Assembly: GCA_903885665.1 (NCBI GenBank)
Contig: CAISJL010000091.1
Location: forward strand, 1 to 64,000
DNA from: an uncultured beta proteobacterium
GTDB taxonomy: Bacteria > Pseudomonadota > Gammaproteobacteria > Burkholderiales > SG8-41
DNA length: 64,000 nucleotides
Reading direction: 5' to 3'
In this document: one piece after another, positions 1-7,694 of the stretch
Position numbering within the stretch: position 1 is the stretch's first letter
Layout of the letters: every line of letters starts with the position of its first letter
Notes under the pieces: generated by a model
Seen by the model: only the letters and a program-made list of their open reading frames with translations
What the model was told of the DNA's origin: nothing
Database searches by the model: none
Translations under genes and position numbers: made by a program

Positions 1-75
1 ATTGGCAGTCAGCACGTCAATTTGGCGCAACAGCATCACAATTTGTTCGGGTTTGATTCGATGACCTTTGGGAAT
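1..75 (-). CDS. IS3-family transposase OrfA, N-terminal fragment (partial)
   Basis: The minus-strand frame running off the window start contains KPEQIVMLLRQIDVLTAN. This matches the opening of the helix-turn-helix OrfA proteins of IS3 elements, which bind the element ends. No ATG, GTG or TTG lies in frame upstream. The best-placed start is an ATT codon at 75-73 behind an AAAGG sequence, which would give a product beginning M-P-K-G-H as in relatives that begin M-P-K. OrfA of this family is normally about 90-100 residues and is joined to OrfB by programmed frameshifting; neither the rest of OrfA nor OrfB is visible. An N-terminally decayed copy is the alternative. Confidence 0.55.
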   Translation of the reverse strand, partial: MPKGHRIKPEQIVMLLRQIDVLTAN

Positions 76-148
76 TTTTAACGCCTTTAAAGATAGATTA
101 TCAAAAAATCCTCGCTTTTGGAGTGGTACTAAAAATTAGGTCAGTTCA
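1..148 (-). mobile_element. end of an IS3-family insertion sequence (continues beyond the window)
   Basis: Read on the minus strand, the element begins at 148 with TGAACTGACC, which resembles the terminal inverted repeats of IS3-family elements. About 70 bases further in comes a reading frame that looks like the N-terminus of an IS3 OrfA transposase. Only this end is in the window, so the other inverted repeat, the target duplication and the exact subgroup cannot be seen. The boundary at 148 is inferred from the TGA start of the repeat. Confidence 0.6.
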
Positions 149-926
149 ATATTCCCTATTCGATAAGAAATTAACGGCTGATGAAATCAGGCAAAAAAAG
201 AATATTTTCTTTAATGACGCACTTAAAAATATCCCGCAATTTCATACTGTAAAATCTCAAGTAAAACATAAGTCTGTTTTTCATCAGGACAATTGGTTTG
301 TTTTAAAAATAGGATCTCATAAATCAATAAATAGAGATACGGAGGAGTTCAGCATCGAAAAAATTGAAACTTGGCCGAATGTAACCGTCATTGTTAATAA
401 CAACTCAGAAAAACAAATTATTGCGATATCTAGAAACAAGAAAGCTTTTCCTAAAACAAGATCTGTAGTGAATTTGTTGGGTGCCGCATTAAATCATTCT
501 TTGAATGCGCAGGGGTTATCGATTGAGATAAGAGAGATTTTCGAAAAAAACAATTTCTGGCAATTGATTCAAAAGTATGAAAAACGTATCACAAAAATTA
601 GATTTGAAATGATTGCGCCAAATATGGCAAACATCTCCAAAGTTCTAACGCTTGATCTTAAACAATTAAATAGAGATTCAAATTGCCACAAAGCAAATAT
701 CGAGATAGAAGCCCCGAATAATGCCAGTTTAGAAGTTAATGAAAGTAATCCTTTAATTAATAGTTGCGTTGCCTATGCAGCTGAGGGTGGAGGTGAAGTA
801 TCCCTAAAAATAATTGGATTAAAAAAACAAATAAAGACATCTGAATCAATCAGAACTGTAGAGATTGGGGAGGCGCATATGACAAATCCGACACCAAATT
901 TATTAAAGTCGTTATTTGATTTTTAG
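123..926 (+). CDS. uncharacterised soluble protein, first gene of an AT-rich pair
   Basis: I do not recognise this 267-residue protein. It is lysine- and asparagine-rich with no signal peptide or membrane segment. It reads as mixed alpha/beta, with distinctive stretches FEMIAPNMANISK (near residue 162) and YAAEGGGEVSLKI (near residue 217). The GTG start and first nine codons lie inside the IS3 element end (up to 148), so the annotated N-terminus is a junction. The native start may have been removed by the insertion or may have lain upstream. No in-frame ATG occurs until about residue 162. Composition is far more AT-rich than the rest of the window, suggesting horizontal acquisition. The stop codon directly touches the start of the next gene, so the two are probably translated together. 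Confidence 0.6.
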   Translation: MVLKIRSVQYSLFDKKLTADEIRQKKNIFFNDALKNIPQFHTVKSQVKHKSVFHQDNWFVLKIGSHKSINRDTEEFSIEKIETWPNVTVIVNNNSEKQIIAISRNKKAFPKTRSVVNLLGAALNHSLNAQGLSIEIREIFEKNNFWQLIQKYEKRITKIRFEMIAPNMANISKVLTLDLKQLNRDSNCHKANIEIEAPNNASLEVNESNPLINSCVAYAAEGGGEVSLKIIGLKKQIKTSESIRTVEIGEAHMTNPTPNLLKSLFDF

Positions 927-1337
927 ATGAATATGAGAAATTACTTGTGTTATCTATTTTTATCCGTTGCATCTTTTTTATTTACCTATTGGGCTTCATC
1001 GGAAATTGTAGATAAATATTTGGCAAATAATCTTGTTACAATTGTCATTGCCTTATTAGCAATAAATGTCCAAACAATTGCGGTTATGGCAGCAAAACTA
1101 AAAGAAATTACAAAGGATGGGACATTTAAATCGACGGTCAAAGAAATAAGAGTATCAATTCGTGAGCAATGTCTTTTGGTGATAGCATCATTATTTATTT
1201 GCGGTGCTCATAGCATGGGTTCTTTTGAATATAAGGCCATAATTATTGGTATCTGTTCATTCTTTGTTATTTATGCCTCATTATTTATCTTTATTGATAC
1301 ATTTAATGCGCTAATTACTGCTCTTTTTTCTGAATAA
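927..1337 (+). CDS. uncharacterised four-helix membrane protein, second gene of the pair
   Basis: This 136-residue protein has four hydrophobic segments at about residues 5-24, 33-54, 80-97 and 103-128. A charged loop at about 56-78 probably faces the cytoplasm. No enzymatic motif is visible. The ATG follows the preceding stop immediately (TAG then ATG), so translation is probably coupled to the upstream gene. A small multi-helix membrane protein paired with a larger soluble protein, in AT-rich DNA beside an IS end, resembles the build of sensor/effector defence modules. That is a guess from architecture only; the family is not recognised. Confidence 0.65.
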   Translation: MNMRNYLCYLFLSVASFLFTYWASSEIVDKYLANNLVTIVIALLAINVQTIAVMAAKLKEITKDGTFKSTVKEIRVSIREQCLLVIASLFICGAHSMGSFEYKAIIIGICSFFVIYASLFIFIDTFNALITALFSE

Positions 1338-1628
1338 TGAAATTCATTTAATTTTTTGTTGTGTCGTAAATAACTTTCTTTTTTTTTGATTATTAAAGCC
1401 ATGAGATGGAGATTCATCTTTACCTATTTGATGGCGCTTGTAACCATGCTTATGAAGAAGCTAGTTTTTTATTTTAGATTGTCTTGCTTTTTTACAATTA
1501 CCCTCAAAGCTGTCGTGCAAAGTAAAAGCACCTAATGCGAGAATTCTTAGAAGTTTTTTCAAAGATAAATAATAATATTAGTCACTGAGGTATGGCGACT
1601 GCGTTGCTCTGAACGATTAATATCCAGT
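1338..1628. other. AT-rich intergenic stretch without a gene
   Basis: No convincing gene is seen. A short imperfect dyad at 1336-1348 (AATG/CATT) followed by a T-rich run at 1352-1357 could act as a weak terminator for the upstream pair. The rest is AT-rich and unstructured to the eye. The flanking genes converge here. Confidence 0.4.
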
Positions 1629-2387
1629 CTAGTTTAATTTCCCACCCAAACTCCCCATCACCAACCCCCACTCAGCACTCGGTTTTGTAACCAGTGTGCC
1701 TGCGGCGTGTAGTGCTGCCCAGGTGGTAGATAAGATATTCAACAATACGGGTTTGCCGTGTGTGGCTTCGAGTTCGGGTACGGCGTTGATGGCAAACCAC
1801 AGGCCACCGGGCAGTAGCAGGGCTTGGGCAGCGGGGGTGTCGCGTAGCACTTGGTGTCCTAGGTCTAGGGCAAGTTGATGGTCTGCTGCGGCACTTGAGA
1901 TTTTATTTTGGTCTAGCGAGCGTGGTGCCGAACGGCAGGCTAGCACCGTAATGCCGGCACTGCCTAAATACGCAGTGAGTGCGTGGTTGACTGATTCAGG
2001 CCAGCGGGTGGCCAGCGCAATTTGACTCACGCCTAGGTGTTGCAGGGTGGCGATATGTGCTTCTAAGTCGGTGTCGCAGGCAATGCCGGTGCGTTGCTGG
2101 GCGCGATCGAGCAGGGCCAACATTTTTGGGCGTCCTAGCACCGAGGCCACGGGTACACCGCTCAGGCTAATACGATCTACTTTTTTGTGTGCGAGTAGGT
2201 CAAACGCTTGATCGAGCGCGCCGAGTTCTGCTTCAACGGCGGCGAGGCTGTATTCTTTTAAATTCAGGCCAGTGGTGAGCAGCATCATGCCATCGGGCGC
2301 GATGCGATAAAACTGATACGCATCCATGTCGGTGTAGCGATGGGGAATGATGTAGCCAAGGTGTAACCAGGGGGCAACGAAAGACAT
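1629..2387 (-). CDS. arylmalonate decarboxylase / Asp-Glu racemase superfamily protein lacking the catalytic Cys
   Basis: This 252-residue protein fits the arylmalonate decarboxylase / maleate isomerase branch of the aspartate/glutamate racemase superfamily. The glycine-containing SLSGVPV segment (about 75-81), LGVSQIALAT (118-127), and the GG-containing strand followed by A-V-P-E-L-E (190-207) line up with that family. Family members use one or two cysteines. In Bordetella arylmalonate decarboxylase the catalytic cysteine lies in an LLSCGG segment; here the equivalent reads LLLPGG with Pro193. The only cysteines (104 and 151) are elsewhere. The protein may therefore not be a decarboxylase or racemase of the usual mechanism. 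It stands alone on the minus strand downstream of a repeat-rich gap. Confidence 0.7.
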   Translation of the reverse strand: MSFVAPWLHLGYIIPHRYTDMDAYQFYRIAPDGMMLLTTGLNLKEYSLAAVEAELGALDQAFDLLAHKKVDRISLSGVPVASVLGRPKMLALLDRAQQRTGIACDTDLEAHIATLQHLGVSQIALATRWPESVNHALTAYLGSAGITVLACRSAPRSLDQNKISSAAADHQLALDLGHQVLRDTPAAQALLLPGGLWFAINAVPELEATHGKPVLLNILSTTWAALHAAGTLVTKPSAEWGLVMGSLGGKLN

Positions 2388-2466
2388 AGCAGGTGTCCTA
2401 GTGGGCGGTGTGAATGTTAAGTAATGCGCTTAAAAAGCATATTTTAAAAATGTTTAAAAAATTTAA

Positions 2467-2565
2467 TTAACTCATTAACTCATTAACTCAAAAATTCATT
2501 AACTCAGTAATTTAAAAATTCAATAAGTTAAAATATTTAATAAATTCAAATATTTAATAAATTCA
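2467..2565. repeat. AT-rich tandem repeats upstream of the decarboxylase-like gene
   Basis: TTAACTCA occurs three times in tandem at 2467-2490 and again at 2499-2506. The 17-mer AATATTTAATAAATTCA is then exactly duplicated in tandem at 2532-2548 and 2549-2565. Unit length and lack of spacers exclude CRISPR. The tract lies between two minus-strand genes, upstream of the 2387 start. Confidence 0.8.
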
Positions 2566-2587
2566 AGTAGTTACATTTAAATATAGA

Positions 2588-4630
2588 TTAAAGTATAGAT
2601 TCATTTTTTGGTGGTGTGCCCGGGGTTGTGAAGTGCTTGGCCACAGCCGCGCTGCGAGTGCGGGCGATGAGCACTGCGGCATCTTCGGCCAGTAGTAAGC
2701 GCTCTTGCACCAGGGCTTGTGCGGCGCGTTCAAACTGTTCGACATAGCCTTGGTGGTTGCCATAGCGTTCTTGCAACGAGGGGCGGGGGTCGCCGCGTGA
2801 TTTGCGCTCGTCGGTCTGAGCGGCAAAGGGTAGGTAGCTGCCTTGGCGGTCGCACAGTTCGCCTTCAACAAAAGGGGCGCGATATAAGTTCCAGCCGGTG
2901 TAGGTGCCTAGCGGCACGGCAATCTCTGGCAGGCGAATTCCAGTGGTTTCGTTGCCATCGGCATCGGTCGCCGGCACGCGGATTGCATAGGGTTGGCGCA
3001 TATCCATTTGCGGGATGCTCCAGTCTTGTAACACGCCGATTTGGTTGGTTTTACGGGCAACTGCAATACCGGGTATTGCGGGGAAGCGCCAAGCGTTGAC
3101 GTCGACCAAGCTGCGCTCATCTAAGCGCGGGGTGCGGGTGGCAGGCGGGGTTACACCAGCGGTCCATTCGCTCAAGGCGATGAGTAGCGCGCGCAGTGCA
3201 GGTGTAGGGCTATGTGGATTGCTGGGGTTTGTGCACTGGCCACGGGTGGATTCTAGGCCGGCTTGACCGCCGTGTTGGGTGCCGGCAATAAAATAGACGC
3301 GGGCGTTGGCTGGCAGTGTGACGTCGCGCTCAGCCAGTGGGGTGGTGGTGAGTAGGGATGCGCCTTTTTGCCAATATTCGGTAGAGGTGTTCGATTCCAT
3401 CCATAGTGGGTCGAAGCCATCGTTGCGCAACAGGCCATCGGTCTTGCCGGTGACAGGGTCTTGCATGCGCGTGGCCGAGAAGGGGAAGGCATTCTCAGGC
3501 ATCATGTGGTCTTCAAATTGAGTATTGGTGCGTGCGGGCTGACCAAAAGCGGTGTTGAGGAATACACCCCCAACCCCAGCAGTATGCGCGAGCAGGCCGC
3601 CGAATACTTTGCGTGCGTGTTCGTCTTGGTTAAACCCTTGGTGGACAAAGTCGCGCAGAAAGCGCCCGCTTTGCGAGATACCAAAGCCTAAGGTGGTGTG
3701 GATTTTAGGACCGGCAGGGTTGGGGTTGCCTGCAATATCTGCCGCGCCCGAGCGCAGAAATGCAATCAGGTCGCGGGTAGCGGCAAAGCCAATGCCTAAG
3801 ACACGGGGGTTTTTAGCAGGGTAATGGAATTCGTAGATCGAGCCCTGCTCAGGCCGGCGGCCTGGCGGCAGCAGCCGAATTTCTTGGGGGTTGACGTAGG
3901 CCCAGTCCTGGCTGGGGATGGTGAGGCGGGGGTCGGCTTCACGCCGGCGCACAGTCAGCGTGGCGAGTGCGGGGTTGAGGTCAGCTGCTTCGTGTGTGAG
4001 CTTGAACGTATCGCTCTGTGGGCCACGGGTGCCATTGACTAATTCGTCACGAATTCGCCGCACAATGGGTGCGCCTTGGTCGGTGGCAATTACGCGTTTC
4101 ATGGCCATGCCGTTGCTGCCACGGGGGGCGTCGGGATCCCAGCCGCTCCACACCAGAGTGAAGCCGCGGCGAAGTAATACGCCATTGCCGGCATCGGCCA
4201 GGGTGCGTGGGTCGTTAGCCAGTGCGGCGTTGGCAGGTAGGGCATCCATTAAGCGCCAATGGATGTATTTGCGACCACGGTTGGTCACGTCATAAATCAG
4301 CTGACCATTACCGAGCGTAGGGTTCACTGGGCGGAGCTTAAAAAAATCAATCTCGTATTCCACACGACCGTTGGCATTGCGCGGTGCATATTGCAAGTTG
4401 ACGATCGCTTGATTGCGCGGGTGTTGGGGGTCGAGTTCGCCGCTGACTGTGCCGCGTACTCGTTCATAGGCGCCAGTGTTACCAAAGGCGGCGTGCTCAG
4501 CAAACGGCTCTATCGCAATAATGCGCACCGCAGTAACGCCGGCGTAGCTAATGGCAACGCTACTCAAAGCGAGCAGGCCAAGCAGTTTGGATAGATAGCG
4601 ATGACTCAGAAAATTTACTTTATACATCAA
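2588..4630 (-). CDS. secreted alpha/beta hydrolase domain protein (Abhydrolase_10 type)
   Basis: This 680-residue protein belongs to a large alpha/beta hydrolase family of proteobacteria (the PF20091-type domain) whose substrates are mostly unknown. Residues 1-30 form a signal peptide (positive start, hydrophobic LLGLLALSSVAI core, A-G-V after it), so it is probably periplasmic or exported. The nucleophile elbow appears as GFGISQSGR at about 315-323. A DVTNRG segment near 114 and a VWSGWDPD segment near 160-167 are also typical of this family as I recall it. ATG codons at 4630 and 4627 are both possible. The upstream gap carries a C-rich tandem repeat. The length fits the family. The substrate is not predictable from sequence. 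Confidence 0.8.
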   Translation of the reverse strand: MMYKVNFLSHRYLSKLLGLLALSSVAISYAGVTAVRIIAIEPFAEHAAFGNTGAYERVRGTVSGELDPQHPRNQAIVNLQYAPRNANGRVEYEIDFFKLRPVNPTLGNGQLIYDVTNRGRKYIHWRLMDALPANAALANDPRTLADAGNGVLLRRGFTLVWSGWDPDAPRGSNGMAMKRVIATDQGAPIVRRIRDELVNGTRGPQSDTFKLTHEAADLNPALATLTVRRREADPRLTIPSQDWAYVNPQEIRLLPPGRRPEQGSIYEFHYPAKNPRVLGIGFAATRDLIAFLRSGAADIAGNPNPAGPKIHTTLGFGISQSGRFLRDFVHQGFNQDEHARKVFGGLLAHTAGVGGVFLNTAFGQPARTNTQFEDHMMPENAFPFSATRMQDPVTGKTDGLLRNDGFDPLWMESNTSTEYWQKGASLLTTTPLAERDVTLPANARVYFIAGTQHGGQAGLESTRGQCTNPSNPHSPTPALRALLIALSEWTAGVTPPATRTPRLDERSLVDVNAWRFPAIPGIAVARKTNQIGVLQDWSIPQMDMRQPYAIRVPATDADGNETTGIRLPEIAVPLGTYTGWNLYRAPFVEGELCDRQGSYLPFAAQTDERKSRGDPRPSLQERYGNHQGYVEQFERAAQALVQERLLLAEDAAVLIARTRSAAVAKHFTTPGTPPKNESIL

Positions 4631-4700
4631 TGAGATACCTCAATGTGGAGCGCGCACGCGGTGTTGTTAAAGGTGATTGGAACGAGATTCAAAGCCACTT

Positions 4701-4830
4701 AAAAATATCCAAAAAAATATTCAAAAAAACATTCAAAAAAGTCCGCGTGTATTTAGCGAAATATATCCAAATATAACCAAACCCAACCCAACCCAACCAA
4801 ACCCAACCCAACCCAACCAAACCAAACCCA
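4701..4830. repeat. A-rich short repeats and a telomere-like C-rich tandem repeat
   Basis: At about 4700-4740 an A-rich unit of roughly 12 bases ending in ATTCA or ATCC recurs. At 4781-4820 the 20-mer ACCCAACCCAACCCAACCAA is exactly duplicated in tandem, with a degenerate continuation to 4830. The complementary strand reads as runs of GGGTT and GGTT, which could form a G-quadruplex. That strand is the sense strand of the hydrolase gene starting at 4630, so the G-rich tract would lie in or near its promoter or 5' leader. Confidence 0.8.
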
Positions 4831-5124
4831 ACGGTGCGCAACGAAATTTAAAGAAGCGTAAAGAAACGTAAAGAAATTTTTGAATAATCCAAAGAAAACT
4901 AAAGAAACATCGCAACAGCGCATTTAAATCGCGTGTTACCGCGCTACGTATTGTTAGAATTGCCGCACATTATGTCTTATTGTGGCGGGCGTTGCAGACG
5001 CGGTTTCCTGCGATTGGCTGTCACTTCGGCCGCAGTTGGGCTATCCTCGCGCTTTGGCCGCGTCAGGTCTTTAGACTTTTTCAGTGCCTTTTTTCAACGA
5101 CTATTATTTTTTAGAAATCTAATT

Positions 5125-6789
5125 ATGGCTCAGTACGTCTTTACAATGAATCGGGTGAGCAAGGTTGTGCCGCCTAAGCGTTTGATTTTGAAGGATATTT
5201 CTTTATCATTTTTCCCAGGTGCAAAAATTGGTGTGCTCGGCTTAAATGGCTCGGGTAAATCGAGTTTATTAAAAATTATGGCGGGCGTAGATCAGGAGTT
5301 TGATGGCGAAGCTACCCCCATGCCCAATTTGAATATTGGTTTTCTGGAGCAAGAGCCTCAGCTCAATCCCGAGCAAACAGTGCGCGAGGCGGTTGAAGAA
5401 GGTTTGGGCGAGGTCTTTAATGCCCAGAAAAAACTCGATGAAATCTATGCCGCGTATGCTGAGCCAGATGCTGATTTTGATCAGTTAGCGGCCGACCAAG
5501 CTAAGTATGAGGCGCTGCTCTCTAATTCAGGCTCTGATACCGAGCATCAATTAGAGATTGCTGCCGATGCGCTACGCTTACCACCGTGGGATGCCAAAAT
5601 TGACAAGCTCTCGGGTGGCGAGAAACGTCGCGTGGCCTTGTGCCGTTTGTTGCTGTCTAAGCCTGATATGTTGTTGCTTGACGAGCCCACTAACCATCTC
5701 GATGCGGAGAGTGTTGATTGGTTAGAGCAATTCTTGCATCGCTTCCCGGGCACTGTGGTGGCAGTGACGCATGATCGGTATTTTTTAGACAATGCCGCCG
5801 AGTGGATTTTAGAGTTGGATCGCGGTATGGGTATTCCTTGGAAGGGTAACTATAGTTCGTGGCTAGAGCAGAAAGAAGATCGCCTCAGACAAGAAGAGGC
5901 CACCGAATCGGCACGTCAAAAAGCCTTGAAAAAAGAGCTCGATTGGGTGCGGCAAAATCCCAAGGGCCGTCAAGCTAAATCGAAGGCGCGGATTGCACGC
6001 TTTGAAGAACTGAGCTCGTTTGATTATCAAAAGCGTAGCGAGACGCAGGAGATTTTTATTCCCGTTGCTGATCGCTTAGGCGATAGCGTGATTGAGTTTA
6101 AAGGGGTGTCCAAAGGCTATGGCGATCGTTTATTGATTGACAATTTATCGTTTGCAATTCCGCCGGGTGCGATTGTCGGTATTATCGGCCCCAACGGTGC
6201 GGGTAAATCAACCATCTTCCGTATGATTTCGGGTAAAGAGCAAGTTGATTCTGGTGAGATTGTGATTGGCTCTACGGTTAAATTGGCGATGGTTGATCAG
6301 TCGCGTGATTCTCTACCAGATGATAAGTCTGCGTGGGAGGCCATCTCGGGCGGCTTAGATATTATTAATGTCGGTAAGTTTGAAATGCCCTCGCGTGCTT
6401 ACTTGGGGCGCTTTAACTTTAAAGGCCAGGATCAGCAGAAAAAAGTGGGCACCTTGTCTGGTGGTGAGCGCGGCCGTTTGCATTTGGCGCAAACGTTGTT
6501 AACCGGTGCCAATGTCTTACTGCTCGATGAGCCGTCTAACGATATTGATGTGGAAACCTTGCGGGCGCTAGAGGATGCGTTACTAGAGTTTGCCGGTTGC
6601 GTGTTGGTGATCTCGCATGATCGATGGTTCTTAGATCGGATTGCCACGCACATTCTGGCGTTTGAGGGCGATTCGCAAGCGGTATTTTTCTCTGGTAATT
6701 ATCAAGAGTATGAGGCTGACAAACGCAAGCGCTTGGGTGAAGAAGGTGCCAAGCCAAAACGTTTACGCTTTAAACCACTGAAACTGTAG
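5125..6789 (+). CDS. ettA: energy-dependent translational throttle protein EttA (ABC-F ATPase)
   Basis: EttA is a cytoplasmic ABC-F ATPase that binds the ribosomal E site and gates entry into elongation according to ATP/ADP ratio. Two ABC domains are seen. The first has Walker A GLNGSGKSS (39-47), signature LSGGE (162-166) and Walker B LLLDEP (183-188). The second has Walker A at 355-362, LSGGE (444-448) and LLLDEP (465-470). A charged linker at about 240-320 joins them. The ATG at 5125 is chosen because the product then begins MAQYVFTMNRVSK and has 554 residues, as in E. coli EttA (555). The open frame extends upstream to 4933, but those 64 residues show no family similarity. Confidence 0.95.
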   Translation: MAQYVFTMNRVSKVVPPKRLILKDISLSFFPGAKIGVLGLNGSGKSSLLKIMAGVDQEFDGEATPMPNLNIGFLEQEPQLNPEQTVREAVEEGLGEVFNAQKKLDEIYAAYAEPDADFDQLAADQAKYEALLSNSGSDTEHQLEIAADALRLPPWDAKIDKLSGGEKRRVALCRLLLSKPDMLLLDEPTNHLDAESVDWLEQFLHRFPGTVVAVTHDRYFLDNAAEWILELDRGMGIPWKGNYSSWLEQKEDRLRQEEATESARQKALKKELDWVRQNPKGRQAKSKARIARFEELSSFDYQKRSETQEIFIPVADRLGDSVIEFKGVSKGYGDRLLIDNLSFAIPPGAIVGIIGPNGAGKSTIFRMISGKEQVDSGEIVIGSTVKLAMVDQSRDSLPDDKSAWEAISGGLDIINVGKFEMPSRAYLGRFNFKGQDQQKKVGTLSGGERGRLHLAQTLLTGANVLLLDEPSNDIDVETLRALEDALLEFAGCVLVISHDRWFLDRIATHILAFEGDSQAVFFSGNYQEYEADKRKRLGEEGAKPKRLRFKPLKL

Positions 6790-6826
6790 AGCGTTATCGA
6801 TAAAGGGCTATCGATCAACTAGTCAA

Positions 6827-6855
6827 AACGCGCAGTCACGTACGGACTGCGCGTT
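6827..6855. terminator. hairpin between convergent ettA and SDR genes
   Basis: A perfect 11-bp stem (AACGCGCAGTC at 6827-6837 with its complement at 6845-6855) encloses a 7-base loop. On the minus strand it is followed by a short T run, so it fits better as a terminator for the 6928-7686 gene. On the plus strand it lacks a U tract. Its position between converging genes supports a shared terminator. Confidence 0.6.
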
Positions 6856-6927
6856 GATTCAGCATTGATTCAGCGTTAAATCCTGCCGAATAAAAGCGAG
6901 CGGCATGAAAGCGCGTATCGCTGTGAC

Positions 6928-7686
6928 CTAGCCGCGTCCAGCGTAGGGCATGTCGGTTGCCATCACCATTAAGTGGTAGATGTTGACGTCTAGAGGTTGG
7001 TTAGCCATAAACAATACTGACTTCGCTACATCCGTAACATTGATCATCGGTTCGGCTTTGATGGAGCCGTCTGCTTGCTTCACGCCTTTGGCCATGCGTT
7101 CGGCCAGACCCGTCATAGCATTGCCCACATCGACTTGGCAGGCAGCAATATGATATTTGCGACCATCAAGTGACAGCGTTCGGGTGAGACCCGATATTGC
7201 ATGTTTAGTGGCGGTATAGGGGGCGGAGTCAGGACGTGGGGCGTGTGCTGAGATCGAACCATTATTGATAATGCGCCCGCCAATGGGCGTTTGTGACTTC
7301 ATCATCCGAAACGCGGCTTGCGCACATAAAAAAGAGCCGTTTAAATTGGTGTTGACGACAGCTTGCCATTGCGCAAAGCCTAAGTCTTCGAAGGGCACGC
7401 CAGGCGCATTTTGACCAGCGTTATTAAATAACATATTGAGGTGTCCGTAGCGTTGTGCAACTTGCGCAAACAAAGCGCTCACAGCCTCAGGATCACCCAC
7501 ATCAGTGACTACTGCATGAGCGTGTTCACGATTCGCACCTGCTTCTGCCACGGCGGCATCAAGCGCATCAGCGCGACGGCCAGCTAAAAATACTGCCCAC
7601 CCATCGGCGAGTAAGGCGAGTGCTGTGGCTCTACCAATGCCAGTACCGGCACCGGTGATGACGGCTGTTTTTTTTGCGCTTTGCAT
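6928..7686 (-). CDS. short-chain dehydrogenase/reductase
   Basis: A 252-residue classical SDR, a cytoplasmic NAD(P)-dependent oxidoreductase. The cofactor motif TGAGTGIG is at 11-18, the NNAG motif near 88-91, the catalytic serine in NGSIS near 143, and YTATK (YxxxK) near 156-160. Length is typical. The substrate cannot be named: SDR sequence alone does not tell, and the neighbours (a diguanylate cyclase upstream on the same strand) give no pathway. The gap to the cyclase stop upstream is short (7687-7694), so the two may share a transcript. Confidence 0.85.
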   Translation of the reverse strand: MQSAKKTAVITGAGTGIGRATALALLADGWAVFLAGRRADALDAAVAEAGANREHAHAVVTDVGDPEAVSALFAQVAQRYGHLNMLFNNAGQNAPGVPFEDLGFAQWQAVVNTNLNGSFLCAQAAFRMMKSQTPIGGRIINNGSISAHAPRPDSAPYTATKHAISGLTRTLSLDGRKYHIAACQVDVGNAMTGLAERMAKGVKQADGSIKAEPMINVTDVAKSVLFMANQPLDVNIYHLMVMATDMPYAGRG

Positions 7687-7694
7687 CAGTTCTC

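Noticed and set aside
2467-2565. Possible CRISPR-like array
   Set aside because: Units are 8 and 17 bases, directly joined, without spacers; they are simple tandem repeats.
2563-4594. Numerous long open frames overlapping the hydrolase gene on both strands
   Set aside because: They are shadows of a high-GC-third-position coding gene; none shows a recognisable domain.
4677-4871. 64-codon open frame with N-I-Q-K and N-P-T-Q-P repeats
   Set aside because: It is only the translation of the A-rich and C-rich DNA repeats, with no family or ribosome-binding support.
4933-5124. N-terminal extension of the EttA frame
   Set aside because: EttA homologues begin at MAQYVF; the extension is low-quality sequence and the 554-residue form matches the family length.
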